Below are positions 1 through 14,442 of a stretch of 64,000 nt of DNA, piece after piece. Source of the stretch: Dermacentor variabilis (lineage: Eukaryota; Arthropoda; Arachnida; Ixodida; Ixodidae); NCBI RefSeq assembly GCF_050947875.1, contig NC_134572.1, forward strand, positions 153,781,105 to 153,845,104, given 5' to 3'. Both the position numbers and the translations under genes were made by a program. A model generated the notes under the pieces. The model had not been told where the DNA came from. It saw only the letters and a list, made by a program, of their open reading frames with translations, and made no database searches. The number at the start of each line of letters is the position of its first letter. Positions within the stretch are counted from its first letter, which is position 1.

Positions 1-620
1 AGCGGGGTTCGTGATCAGGACACAGTTGTCGTGCAAGGTATCCTACATTAATTCCGGTCCCTTGGCCATGTGCTTCACGTAACCCCAAGCTCGACGGGCG
101 GCGTTGAAGTCCCCTCCGATCAGCAACGTGTGGAGTATGGTCTTGAATTTCTGTTTTTGGTGCTTGGGTTTACTATAGATGTTGGCGATGAGCAGGCTGC
201 CTTTCCGCTGTTTTCTTGGCATGATTTAGGTGAAGGTGCATTCCTCCCTGCTGCGACCATGTTGGAGTTGGTGCTCGATGATTGTGAGCCCTTTGCAAAC
301 GAACATGCAGACGCCCCGTCGCTCCGCTAGGCTAACGTGAGTGCGATACCCAGGGAGGGTGAGAGTAGCCATGGCCGTTTTTTGCAGCAGGATGATGTCG
401 GGTGCCTTGTTTACTGTGGTGTTGCGTTGTTGCAGCACTGCTCTATTGTTGTAACAGTGGCAGTTCCACTGCCAGCCGTAAGGCCGGGTAGCGATTCTAA
501 TGTGGATTGGGGCTGGGACATGGTTGTGGCGAAGTTCGGGCTTGCGTCTGTTCTTGAAGGTATGGGTGGTGGGCAAATTGTGCCGTAAGCATGGGGCTGC
601 GGTTTGAGGGTGTGTTTTAT
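1..620 (-). pseudogene. LINE ORF2 endonuclease domain fragment
   Basis: The minus strand encodes WQWNCHCYNNRAVLQQ, then PDIILLQKT, and further on LLIGGDFNAARRAWG (about 90-130). WQWN, the LQET-like motif (here LQKT, with Glu replaced by Lys) and GGDFNA are the first conserved blocks of the apurinic-like endonuclease that nicks target DNA in APE-type LINEs. A frameshift near 226 and a stop a few codons after GGDFNA disable it. Reverse transcriptase would lie beyond the left edge. Confidence 0.72.
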
Positions 621-639
621 GAAGTCGAAACACACTTGT

Positions 640-2045
640 ATGGTACGGAATGACATGAAGATCAGCTCCTCCAGCCGTGCCAGTCGTTGGTCGGTGGCGG
701 CAGCCCTGCTGGCGTAAGTGTTGGTGAGCGCTTCAATTTTGGCTTCGAGCTGAGTTTGCGATTGGGTCAGGTCCTTGTAATGTCGTGATGATGTTTGTGC
801 TCGTTTCTTGGCCGTTGTGTCAGGGGCCTTCTCCACCTGGGCTCGACTTGGGGTGTGTCCATTTATTGTGCGCCTTGGTGTGAAGGTATATCGGTGGTCT
901 GCTCGGGGATAATGGCGGGTGTGGTTTCGGTGCATGCTAGTTTCTTGGGGGTCGGGAAAGTGGTAATTTCCTAGGGCTCGTCTTGGGTTTTATCCATTGA
1001 TTGTGTGTCTTGGTGTGATCGCGTGTGACTGTTCTGCTCGGGGATAACGGCGTGTGTAGGTGTCTCGGGTGGCTGAGCTGGGCCAGTGGCCGTCTGGGCT
1101 AGCTTTGCTTTGAGTTCTTTCTTGACCTTGACTAGCTCTTGGGCAAGCCGGTGCGTGGTCTCAACCACCGTCGCGTTGGTTGCGCGAAGTTGTTAGAGTT
1201 CCTTGCAGTAGGGGCTGGTAATCCACGCCTACCAGTTGTTCGGTGTGCTTGTGCCAACAATGGCGCTGTTGGAGCTAGCGCTGCTGCTTTTATATATTCA
1301 ACTTTGTCCTTTACTGCATCAGCCCAGATCACTGTGTCACGGGAGCGCGATCGCTTAGAACTGCAGCTGTTCCTGTCAGATGAGTCATGGCCGCGCGATG
1401 CGCTACGCGAGGCATGACGGGAAGCGTGGCGTGAGGCATGGCGCGACGCGCTGCGGGATCCGCTACGGGAAGCACTGCGCGAGCGGGAGCGTCCAAGGCG
1501 TGGAAGCGAGCTTGATTCGTGTGCTTGCTTTTGCTGCTCTTCGGCGTTACAGCGTTCCCATCGCCGTCGTGGCACGACGTTTGGAACTGTGTATTTGGCT
1601 CTGCCGAGGTGGTCCCTGGTGAGGTGTTATTCGCCGCAGAGCTTGCCCTTGGGTACACACTTGTGGCCCTCTCTAGAATTAGAAACACTGCATGCGAGGC
1701 AAACATGTACTTTCGGTGTGCGGCACACGTCACGCCTGTGGCCGACCTTGCGGCAAACTTTGCAAACTTCTATTTGCTTCCTGCAGAGACTGCACGGGTA
1801 GACCGTGGATACGTAACGCACATATTTGGGAACCTTGATACCATTGATACCTTCATAACCCTACGATTACTGTCGTCGTGTTCCCGTTACGTTTCGCCCC
1901 CGCCGCAAGGGAGTTGTACTTGTCAACGATCTCATGCATTATTCTGGCTTCGCTGCCCTCGAGCGCTATGCCCCCTGATCGCGCCCTTGATTGTGTCGTG
2001 GGTGGTCGTTCCGTGAGCGCACACTTCGTATATTTTGCCTTGGAC
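640..2045 (-). pseudogene. LINE ORF1 (gag-like, zinc-knuckle) pseudogene
   Basis: Reading the minus strand from 2045, a gag-like stretch precedes a cysteine cluster (about 1627-1821) with CxxC and HxxxxC spacings, including the segment CKVCRKVGHRRDVC, typical of nucleic-acid-binding zinc knuckles. Next comes an Arg/Ser-repeat tract (about 1330-1575: SRSRSASRSGSRSASRHASR) followed by WADAVK, then a Lys/Glu/Gln-rich, probably coiled-coil segment (971-1168 and 640-935, e.g. LEAKIEALTNTYASR). In LINEs of this type ORF1 coats the element RNA. The pieces sit in different frames, so the ORF is broken in several places. Confidence 0.7.
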
Positions 2046-3485
2046 GTTGATAGCTTGAATTTATTGTTTAATTAGTAAAATGTTTTGTCGTACGTGATCA
2101 TTCTTTATGTGCGCTGTACTGCAGCTACAGTGCGGGATCAACGGCCTTTGCCAGGCACATCTGTCAGGCACTCACTGCCTTTTGTCAATGCATCATACAG
2201 AGATTGTTTTTAAATTTAAGAATCATACGCAAATGCCAATAACTTGCAAAAGTCCTTGTTTATTTCACGGTGCTCATTACCGCTTCCTACCGAGTGTTTG
2301 TGCCAATAGATACGTGTGCATTTTCGCCGGTTGTTTTTGTTCTCTGATGTCTTGTCATACAAAGTGTCCAAGCCAACTTTAAACAGAAATTAAAATATGC
2401 AAATACACCGTAGCTGGGCGGAACAAAGCTAATTTTCTTTGCCGACGCTTGCAATATACTTTCGCATTACGCCTAATTAAACTATTAGTTTAATTAACAA
2501 ATCAACTTAGATATTTTAATTAGATGAAAAGTGTCAATGAAAAAATTCTAGGGTGACATTAAATACTCGCGCTACAGTTTTCTGTTTCTGATTACGTGCT
2601 ACATAAGTCTTTTTCCGAGCGTGAAAGAAGCCAGCGAATACACGCAAAGTGTCTCGAGCGGCCAGTGGCACGGTTATGCGTCACCTATGCGGTGATAATA
2701 ACGTAAGGTGGCACTGCGTGTTCAAGCGACTATTGCTCTAGGCTAGCGGTCTGGCCCAACGCAACACCAACGTTCCGAGCCGTTTATCCTACAGAATGTT
2801 AATGCAAAGCATCATATCTTTTTGTTCCCTACTGTATATATATAGACAGATCCATGAGGTACACATATCGCAAGAGCAGTAACCATTCCCTGCAAAAGAG
2901 TTATAGCATTCGTAATGGCATTTTCTCGCGAAACCATAGAGGACACATTGACTAACGCAGATGTCGATTGGATTAAAGTCTGCTTCATTTCAGCTAGATT
3001 TAGGATCTCGATACATGCCCATTTCTTTGACTAGGTGTTTCTATTATTTCGTCATTGTATACAATACCATCAGTTCGCCATTCTTTTACCGCATTCACGA
3101 CAATTCTTCCTTTAATTGTCGCGATGAATAACAGAATTAGCAGACTGGAAACAATTAAGACAAAGTTGTGTGGTTTGCGCTTGCGCTTATTCACCAATTT
3201 TTATGTTGATCTCTTTGCGAGAGTTTCAGCTTTGCGCAAGTGCTCTTAAGTGCTAGACGACAACAGATTATTTTTCTGTATGCGGTGCACTTAAGGCGTG
3301 GACAAATACGGCATTTTGCTGCTTTTTACAGCGAAAGCTGTATATGACTAGCCTCCCTTAGTTCCTTCGGCGTCCGTCAACAGAAAAAATCATCATCTGC
3401 ACCGATCCTGGTGACAGTGCTGAAAGGGTCCAAGGTCAATGGCACATACCCCTGTTGGCTCGTGAATCTGTAACTAGCCTTTCGG
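2046..3485. other. AT-rich stretch with no recognised gene
   Basis: Both strands carry only short open frames without recognisable motifs. Around 2395-2530 the DNA is rich in TTAATT-type words of the sort common in old tick repeats, but no ends are visible. A TATA-like TATATATA at 2835 has no downstream gene that I can support. Confidence 0.4.
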
Positions 3486-3745
3486 GATCTTCGGGATGGG
3501 CCCACGTACGAGAAGCGCTTAATACCTGCTTCCGCTCCGCTGTCGGTGGGCCTAGTGTAGCACTATCTTCGGGATCAGCCCACGTATGGGCAGTACTTAA
3601 CACCTGCTTCACCTTTGCCGTGGGTCAGCCCGACGCAGCTTCGGGATTGGTTCTTGGGATCGGCCGTCTTGAGCGGCCCACGGGATCGGTCCACGTATGG
3701 GGGTTGCGTAACACCAGCTCTTCGTCCATCTTCGGGCCGACCCGC
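3486..3745. repeat. Degenerate tandem repeat, about 79-bp period
   Basis: Three imperfect copies share CGGGATSGGYCCACGTATGG followed about 15 bp later by a CTTAAYACCTGCTTC-like block. The GCCCACGTA core falls near 3501, 3580 and 3690; the first interval is 79 bp and the second about 110 bp, as if a 30-bp piece were inserted. The tract is GC-rich against AT-rich flanks and is open on the plus strand (3455-3940), but that frame looks like a consequence of the repeat, not a gene. Confidence 0.65.
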
Positions 3746-4723
3746 GGCGAATGTGAATCACTTAGCTTTTCGCTTGAGAGCTTCGACAGTCGACAGCTTT
3801 CGCTGCCATTCCATCTTTACAGAATGAAATGGTTGTCAATTTTTTCACTCCTTTTGAATAGCGGCAATCAGCGGCAACTCCTGGGGTGTGAAGGCCAGTT
3901 TTCTCATGGATTCGTTGCCGACGCGAATAACTCGAGATGAGTTCATTTATCACCATGTGTTCAACTACCTAGCGCATCGCTCTTACTTCGTTAGTCCAGC
4001 GTTCTATGTTTAGACGGATCCATGGAACAGGGGCCCTATAAAGTAAAATTATTCCAATCTGATTTTATTCCAATCTCCTGACATCAAATTTACGTAACAG
4101 CCGACGCAAACATCGGGCGGTAACACCCAGCGTTGCTGGATACGCCTAATGAAGTGCGCTCCTCGTTTATAGGAGGCAACTTTTTTGCTTTCAAAGCGAA
4201 TAGTGTTGCCAACATTGAGCAGGTTTCATTATCGAATTGGTTGACAAGAGGCGGCGAGGACCCTCAGGTGAAATGCGGTTCGATAGGGCCAAGCCGGAAC
4301 AGTGAAAGTAGATAACTGGCTGAAGAGGGTAGTGCCAGCGTTTGTGATTTACCCGCTTCCTTTACTCAGCTTGCAATGGACTGTCCAAAATTGCGGTGGT
4401 GTACAACGTAACGTTAAGAATGCCACCAGGCCAGGTCCTCAGCAAAGAAGAGTTGGCAAAGTCACATCGCATACGTGCTTAAAGGGCTCAATAGGGTTAT
4501 AGGGGCACAGAAAATCTTTTATTATACGCATATAAATCCATGCTCCGTGGCCGCTCCCAGTATAGCTGTATAGCGCCAGAGCACTCCGTGCGCAGCCATC
4601 ATCTATTCCTTTCGGAACGGGACAGCCTCCCGCTATTGAGAAAAAGAAGTCAGTTTTGTTCGGCATATTAATGCGTGCTTTACGCGTGCACGTCACTTTG
4701 GCGCTACGAGTTTTCGTGGTTTT
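3746..4723. other. No recognised feature
   Basis: Short open frames only (up to about 85 codons), none with recognisable motifs. Confidence 0.4.
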
Positions 4724-4960
4724 GTGACGTCGTGTGAAAGACAGGCGAAGTAGGCGTAGCCAAAAAACGTTTGGCCAATGATAGAATTTTACGGCAAAAA
4801 AGATGGTCGAATGAGAAACAATTATTTTTATTTCCTTCGGACTAAACAGGCATAGTCAGTCTGCACACATAATATCAGACGAGGCATTCTCGCGATTTTC
4901 ATGACGGCGTGTGAGACAGGCGAAGTGGAGGTGGCCAGAAAATTGTTGGGCCAATCATGG
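4724..4960. repeat. Pair of direct repeats, about 59 bp, 178 bp apart
   Basis: 4724-4782 and 4902-4960 share GACRGCGTGTGA, ACAGGCGAAGT, GGCCA and a TTGGGCCAAT-like block, with scattered substitutions and small gaps. They are probably two copies of a subrepeat within an older mobile element whose boundaries I cannot place. Confidence 0.5.
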
Positions 4961-6387
4961 AGGGCTGATTGCAGAATTGGAATAGAAAAGTTTGGGATAG
5001 CTTTACGTATAGCGCTCTAGGAAAACCATTCGGTTCGTAGTCAGCTGGTCGGTATGCTCGTGGAACTAGTTGCGGCCGGAAAAAACGCGAGTTGCGTTTC
5101 ACTTTTCCTTTTTCACATTATTTCCTCGATAGACGGCTCGCCACAACGGTAGCAGATGATCAGAACCATATACCCGCGATATGGGTTTCGTGAGGTGGAA
5201 AATTATATAATGCTAAACAGCGTCCATCATCAAACATCATCACCCGTTACCTCGACTGGCTTTTACCTAATTGTACAGTACTTTTCGTGGAAAAGTGGCA
5301 ACTGAAAACAAGAGTCGCAAGTAGTTCAGAAATTATGCGGTCTACTAAGGGAAGAAGCCAAGGCAACAGTCAAACAGAAAGTAAAGGCGAAAATTAACAA
5401 ATTTAACCGTTGTTTGGCAAAATATTTACGGATCAACATCTTTTTTATGTAAAAAAGGAAATAGAGAAAACGCCGGCGTAAGTGGAGAATAATTCCGCGT
5501 GTTTTGAATGACGCTTCTGCAGCTATTAATCGAGCCACCTGACGTAGCCACTTCTCTGCAGTGCTAGTGTGGTGTTTCCCTAACGTACCGCGGAGGGCGC
5601 AGTAGGTCCGGAACCTCAGCGTCCTGCGGTCTACGCGGTTTTACGGGCTGGTGACCACGCATCGTTACGCAATTTCCCAAATAACAGCACGAATCGGTTT
5701 TGGCACTTTACTTGGTAGAGCACTAAACGACAGATCCAAAACAACTGTGGTTGTTCGGCAGATGTATACTTCTCTATAATTCTTCCAGAGCTAATTAAAA
5801 AAAAAAACACTAGCGGACATCTTTATTTTACACTTTCATTTGCTTGCTTGCTCTTGGCAGTATTTTTTTCTGTACCTCTTTCATGCGCCAGTCCATTTGA
5901 TAGTAACTGGCTCAGGCAAAGTGCGTTCAGTTAGTGCAAGGAGAGCCCATTCTTTCTATGAACAAATGCATCTGCGTGCTTGTGCTAAGCACTTAATATT
6001 GCCCGATCTATGCAGAGGTAGAAAAATTGAACTGGCAGAATGGTTTCAAAAAATGAAATTGGTTCTTCAACATCTAAAATTTGTCAAGAAGCGAGGGCGC
6101 CTGCGCCAATCGCACCCTCATAGTGCTTTAGAATCAAGCATGCGAACAGCGAGCAAGAATTCCTTACCCGTCTTCTGTCCGTGTAAAACTTCATCCTTAC
6201 CCCTATGGCAACCAATTTGCTCACTACTTATTACCATGCCTTCTACTGGTTTTCGGCGCTTTGGCACGTATTTCTCCACGATGGTGAGTCATTTTTGCAA
6301 GATTACGGTTTACGTCCATTGCATGTCTGGAAACATCAGTATGCAGGATGCTCTCTTTCGCTTCCTTCTGCCAGCGTCTTGAAACGG
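4961..6387. other. No recognised feature; longest frame 180 codons
   Basis: The plus-strand frame 5840-6382 (180 codons) begins with a hydrophobic stretch but shows no family motif, no plausible splice or promoter context, and runs up to the SINE at 6388. I treat it as chance. Confidence 0.35.
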
Positions 6388-6625
6388 ACCCGCCGAGGTG
6401 GCTTAGCATCTGTGGTGCGGCGCTGCTAAGCACTAGGCAGTGGTATCAAATACGGGCCGCGGCAGCCCCATTGCGACGAGGGCAAAGTGCAAAAGCGCCC
6501 TTGTCCCATATATTGCGGGCGCGTTACATATCCACTGGTGGTCAAAATTATTCGGGAATCTCTGACTTCGGCGTACCTCATAATCAAATCCTGGTTTCGG
6601 CTTCTAAAACACCAGAATTATATTC
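6388..6625 (+). repeat. tRNA-headed SINE (tick Ruka-like)
   Basis: Begins CCCGCCGAGGTGGCTTAGC (a diverged A-box region) followed by a B-box-like stretch near 6448, then the tail words shared with the copies at 13042-13280 and 16320-16540: AATTATTCGGGAATCTCTG, TACCTCATAATCAAATCCTGG and TTTCGGC. This copy is on the plus strand and is noticeably more diverged than the 13042 copy. The family name is from general knowledge of ixodid SINEs. Confidence 0.75.
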
Positions 6626-9245
<2,620 letters not shown>

Positions 9246-9403
9246 TACCGCCCCGGCGGAAAAAGCACCATCACGGTACTGTTAAATATCCAAGGCACAA
9301 GGAGAGTTGGAGGGCTTGAGTCGGGCAACGTGGACAATGTCAATGGTTGTTACAGCGGAGCACGTAGTGGGCGTGTTTAGAACGATTTAATAGGTGACAT
9401 CGG

Positions 9404-10760
9404 TCACTTTGCGGAGCACACGATATGGGCCTCTGTAACAGGAAAGCAGTTTTTCACGAAGGCTGACTTTACGCGATGGAGACCAAAGCAACACGAGGGC
9501 ACCGAGCACAATATGGACATCAAGTTGACGGAGGTCTTAGCGTTGTTTCTGCTTGTCTTGAGACACTTGTAGACGAGCGCGCGCAAGTCGGTGAGCATGG
9601 TCAGCATGGGCGATTGCATCACGGGCATAATCGCTAATTGAAGCTGTGGCAGGCGTAGCCACTGTGTCCTGTGGTAGCGTTTTTTCGCGGCCACACAAGA
9701 GTTAAAACGGGGGAAAGCCAGCAGTTTCGGGACGTATGCAAAGGTAATGTAAGGTAGAACCAAGTCCCAGTCAGGGTGGTCGTCTGAAATGTATTCGGAT
9801 AGCATGTGTGCAAGGGTGCGTCTCAAACCCTCAGTGAGGCCGTTCGTTTGGGGGTGGTAGGAGGTGGTAAATTTACGCTGTATTGAGCAGGCACGCATGA
9901 CGTCATCAATGACTTTGGCCGAAAACGTACGGCCGCGCTCTGCAAGCAATTGACGCGGAGCACCATGCATCAGTATAATGCCATGTAGGAAGAAGCCCTG
10001 CAACATCAGTTGCGCAACTCGTCGGAAGAGCACGGGTTACGGTGTGGCGGCTTGCGTAGTCCGCCGCGACTGCAACCCTCTTGTTTCCGGATGTGGATCC
10101 CGGAAATGGGCCGAGAAGCTCCAAGCCGACACGAGAGAAAAGCTCGGCAGGGATGTCCAGCGGCTGCAGGTAACCAGCGGGCAGTTGGCAAGGCTTCTTG
10201 CGTCGTTGGCAAAATTCACAAGCTGCGACGTAACGTCGTACGGAACGGGCAAGGTTGGGCCAGAAAAAACGGCGACGTATACGGCCATAGGTTCGAGATA
10301 CGCCGAGGTGTCCTGCCGTTGGTGCGTCGTGAAGCTCTTGTAGAACGGTGGAGCAGAAGTGTTTAGGTATTGCAAGGAGGAACTCAGAGCCATCCGGATG
10401 AAGGTTACGACGATACAGAGTGCCGTCGCGGAGGACGAAGAGGCGTAGAGCAGCATCGGCCGGAGAGTGTTCAAAACGGTCGATGAGTGCTCTGATGTAG
10501 GTGTCACGGCGTTGATCGTCGGCGAAATGAAGCAGCTGGGATACAGAGAATACGCAAGAAGCACTGACAATATTAGAGGAGTCAGAGTCGTCAACAGGGT
10601 AACGCGACAAACTGTCAGCGCCTTGGTGCAGCCGCACAGACTTGTACACCACGGAATATCAAAATTCTTGTAGCCTCAAAGCACATCGACCAAGCTGGCC
10701 TGTAGGATCTTTTAGCGATGAGTGCCAGCAGTCAGCATGATGGTCAGGGACTACGGCTCG
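9404..10760 (-). pseudogene. Gypsy pol pseudogene (RNase H end plus integrase)
   Basis: Minus-strand order: end of RNase H ([10 protein letters not shown] near 10750, then HQGADSLSRYP near 10620), the integrase zinc-binding domain (LHDAPTAGHLGVSRTYGRIR then CEFCQRRKK, an HHCC arrangement), and the catalytic core (LELLGPFPGSTSGNKR; then in another frame APRQLLAERGRTFSA and TTSYHPQTNGLTEGLRR). Integrase pastes element DNA into the host chromosome. Frameshifts at about 10030 and 9720, replacement of the second catalytic Asp region by LLAERG, and absence of RT make it non-functional. Confidence 0.85.
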
Positions 10761-10790
10761 TCTCTTGAGCATCGCTCGATGATATCGTAA

Positions 10791-11104
<314 letters not shown>

Positions 11105-12484
11105 GTTCTCTAGAGCGTCAGAATGAGACGCTGCGTAGACGTTACCTAGTCATTACCTAGTCTAGTCGTTACCTGAACAGTGTGTCTTCTCGTGTCTATA
11201 CACTGGAGCTAAACAAAACGCTTAACCACAAGCTAACACCACAAGCGTAGCCATGCAGCTCTTGCTTTCGCAGTTCAAGTAGGGTTAACCAGAGCTAACC
11301 CACAGGCAATTTTTAGTTGATGTTCTCGGTGTCTATTTAAACTGCCATAGCGCTACACAGCGCTTTTATCCCAAGAAGTCCAACATCGTAGCATCATTAT
11401 AAGCACGGAACTTGACAACTGAGATGTCATTCCGCGAAGTCTGGCATTTACTTAGAACACCACTAAAGAACGCGCTATGGGGTACGTATCGTTTTTTTGT
11501 TTCGGTTTATAGCGGTCAAGTGACCTATGTCGTATATGGGACTTTCTTTGGTGTGCCTATGCCCTTATGGATCTAGCGTGCGAGCAGCTTCATTTCCCGC
11601 CTTGCTCACTGTCGCTACCAGGCACCCCTGAACTCCGTAGGCAGTGAACAGGGCTGCAATTGCGTTGGCATAAAGCCCATCATCTCGCTTTCTTCTCTCT
11701 TTGCCACATGCTGTTCTTGGGAACATCCTTTTGAACTTGTGGATGTTATAAAAATGGACAATTCAGTTTCCTTACGTTTAATTTTAGGCAAGAAATTAGG
11801 CGAGAAAATTATGGTGCCATTATCACTGTTCCACCTTCTGACGGCCTGTATAGTTGTGCGAAAGTCATTCACTTTTCGCATTTAACGCCCTCTATATGAT
11901 ATTCTTTGCCGCCATTGCCAGAGGCCTCGTTCGGCGCAACAGCGCGTGGGGAAAATTGTCGTCAGGATTAAATTTACCCTTGATCTTCTTCACCAGCACA
12001 TGCGCCTAATTATTGCCGATATCATCTTCAGAGTACCGCCCTTCCAAGGAGGTCGTTTGAGTAATAACAGCCTTACAATATCTTAAACACTATTGCAGAT
12101 GGCCAGAAATCAGAGAGAATCCGCTTTTACTCCGCTACCATCCGTCAATGAGTTCACTTAGTGCCTCTAAGATATTATACATCGTTCAGTCACAATTTTG
12201 TTCATTCCTATGAGCAGCTGATTTTTCAAATACAATCCTCGATGTTGCTCCTTACTCCGATGCTATCGTGCGATGTTGAGTAACAGTTGTCAATTTGTGA
12301 TTCTCGAAGGGTCCGAACTTGTAATTCAAGTGGTTGTTTCAGTTATCGCTGAAATTATGTAATTTGAATTTTTCAGCCTCATAACGTGTCATGGTGAGAG
12401 GCAATCATAGCAATGACATACACCTTCTGAACACAACATAGCAGTTATTACAGCAGTAGGCGATGTAATACGTACGCTAGTTAA
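11105..12484. other. No recognised feature
   Basis: No open frame above 90 codons with recognisable motifs and no repeat structure that I can see. Confidence 0.4.
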
Positions 12485-12880
12485 TCAGTGCTCTATTAGA
12501 GTTACCGAAAAGGTGCCGATTGATAAGAAGCCGAGCTGTGCACTGTAAAAAATAGGTAGTGCGATGAAATGAGAAAATTTGCAAAGGGAACTCTGAATTT
12601 GATAGTGCAAGACAGCGTTAATGGGAGATCGTTCGTAGAAATCTTCGTCCGGAAGTGGGCATAAAAATGCACTGATGAGGATCTGAACGACGACGACCAT
12701 GGCGACGGAGAGAACTGCTTTTCGCTGAACAATTTTGGTTTCAATGCAGAATGTGGCTCTGTATGTCAGTGCAAGTGCGAAAAAGAAGGAAGCGAGCAGC
12801 TTCGTCAGTTTAGAACTTGGCATCGCAAATCTAAGACCCATAAAGTCGGGTATTACTAGCCTGCACCCTCTGCTTGACAT
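12485..12880 (-). CDS. Unrecognised 131-codon ORF with hydrophobic segments
   Basis: Starts ATG at 12880. Two strongly hydrophobic stretches are visible: around residues 28-42 (LLASFFFALALTYRA) and 56-74 (AVLSVAMVVVVQILISAF), with a third weaker one near the C-terminus (FIALPIFYSAQLGFLSIG). This is compatible with a membrane protein or an exon of one. I do not recognise the family, see no promoter or splice sites, and cannot exclude chance. Confidence 0.2.
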   Translation of the reverse strand: MSSRGCRLVIPDFMGLRFAMPSSKLTKLLASFFFALALTYRATFCIETKIVQRKAVLSVAMVVVVQILISAFLCPLPDEDFYERSPINAVLHYQIQSSLCKFSHFIALPIFYSAQLGFLSIGTFSVTLIEH

Positions 12881-13041
12881 CGCTCTGAAGACAATAATGT
12901 AGTTACTGCCGGTAACTCAGAAGTTTTTAAATGTTTCTTTTTTCATCAAAAGTATTGAATTTTATAATTTCGGACGATACAATACTAATAATGAACCAAT
13001 TGATTATTAAGGGAAATGAGCGTTATTTTTTTCTGAATGAG

Positions 13042-13280
13042 ATAATAATAATATTTGGGGTTTTACGTGCCAAAACCACTTTCTGATTATGAGGCACGCC
13101 GTAGTGGAGGACTCCGGAAATTTTGACCACCTGGGGTTCATTAACGTGCACCTAAATCTAAGCACACGGGTGTTTTCGCATTTCGCCCCCATCGAAATGC
13201 GGCCGCCGTGGCCGGGATTCGATCCCGCGACCTCGTGCTCAGCAGCCCAGCACCGTAGCCACTGAGCAACCACGGCGGGT
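13042..13280 (-). repeat. tRNA-headed SINE (tick Ruka-like), best-preserved copy
   Basis: On the minus strand it starts CCCGCCGTGGTTGCTCAGTGG (A box TGGTTGCTCAGTGG), has the B box GGGATCGAATCCC about 35 bp on, then a body with GGCGAAATGCGAAAACACCC and ACCCCAGGTGGTCAAAATT, and ends in an ATTATTATT tail. The A/B box spacing is that of a tRNA-type Pol III promoter, so the element would be transcribed by Pol III and mobilised by a LINE. Other copies are at 6388, 16320, 49620 and 50222. Confidence 0.93.
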
Positions 13281-13905
13281 TTCTAAATGAGAAACTGCCT
13301 GAGAAGCGTGCCAAATTTTTGCTAGTATTTGGGTTTTCCGAAGACGGAGTCCGCGAAAGGTAACTTATCAGACAGCCAAGCTGAATGTTGCGCATGCAGA
13401 CTAAATAAACTTGGAGAGGTTGGCAATGTGACAGGTTAGCATGCCGCTAAGCGCGCATCCGCCAATGTTTCTTGTGCCAGACACAGTTTGAATCCTCGTT
13501 GTTCAAAAAATTCACTTCCTCACGGTACACATGATTTTATTTTCTTGTGTGCTGGCTCCCTTGCCCATAATTCGTCGAGGTTAGGCAATGTTCCTGGAGA
13601 AGGACGCGGGCTGGGGCAACGCTCATCCTTGCTCACAGCTGCAAGTGGTAGGACTTTATCAGAAGCGACGCCACCTATCCGAGGCTGACACTAGACATTG
13701 TGTGTGCCACCGGATGTTATCTTCACTAAGTAGAACACATATCAGGGAGCTCCTGCTATGGTGCTCTAGCCACTTTAGTTACCCATATGCTGACTAGAGC
13801 ATGCCGATTTAAGGGGACTGTTATTAGAGATCCTTACTGAATCCCTGCACGATGTGGTGTTACAAGCCTTTTTAAAGTTTCTAACGTGAAACTGTCATTG
13901 CCTCC
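13281..13905. other. No recognised feature before the LTR element
   Basis: Only short frames; the last five bases (13901-13905, CCTCC) are the left target-site duplication of the LTR element. Confidence 0.45.
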
Positions 13906-14134
13906 TGTAGTATCCTGTGTCGGCTTCCACTTTCGGTTTCGAATCGTTTACGTCAGGGCGCCACTCAGCGCCAAACGCGGTAAGTTGCCTGCTGCGTTTC
14001 CCCTTACTGAAATAAAATGATTGTTGGTCTAGTCCCCGACTTTAGCAGACGGGCTCTTTATTGCGACGCTGCGCACCCGGGCGTTGAGTCCTCTGGCTGT
14101 AGGTCCTCCGTCCGGTCAACCCGTCGAAGCTACA
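13906..14134 (+). repeat. 5' LTR of the small LTR element
   Basis: 229 bp, TGTAGTATCC...CGAAGCTACA. It contains a GAAATAAAATGA polyadenylation-type signal near 14009. Compared by eye with the 3' LTR it differs at roughly 30-40 positions (about 15 percent), which points to an old insertion. Confidence 0.92.
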
Positions 14135-14442
14135 ACAAACTGGCGGTGAGGTAAACCGTTTACACTTCTGCCTGCGTGCCCTGGCCGTTCTACTACTGCT
14201 CTTATCCTACTTCGGGCACGCCAGACGCTACGTTTACTTTTGCTCCGTCCACCTCAACTTCCCCGCCTTTGTTCTCAGTGCCCAGCATGGCGTTCGCACC
14301 CTGCATGCCGCCTTTTCGTGCATTTCCCGGTACTCCTTCGGTACCGTGGGTTAAGTGGAAACGTTCTTTTTGCACGTTTCTCCAGGCGACCAGATGCTAG
14401 GCATTACAAGACGACAGCAAGAACACCATTTTACTCAGCAAC

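Larger units (their letters stand above)
1..2045 (-). mobile_element. I/R1-like LINE, 5' portion, truncated by window edge
   Basis: ORF1 (gag-like) lies at high coordinates and the start of ORF2 (apurinic-type endonuclease) at low coordinates, so the element reads right to left and continues beyond base 1. The order zinc-knuckle gag, Arg/Ser-rich tract, coiled-coil-like region, then endonuclease is that of APE-type LINEs of the I/R1 group. Several frame changes and at least one in-frame stop show it is dead. The 5' limit near 2045 is where gag similarity ends; no 5' UTR is recognised. A C-terminal piece of a similar LINE lies at 61193-61387. Confidence 0.75.
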
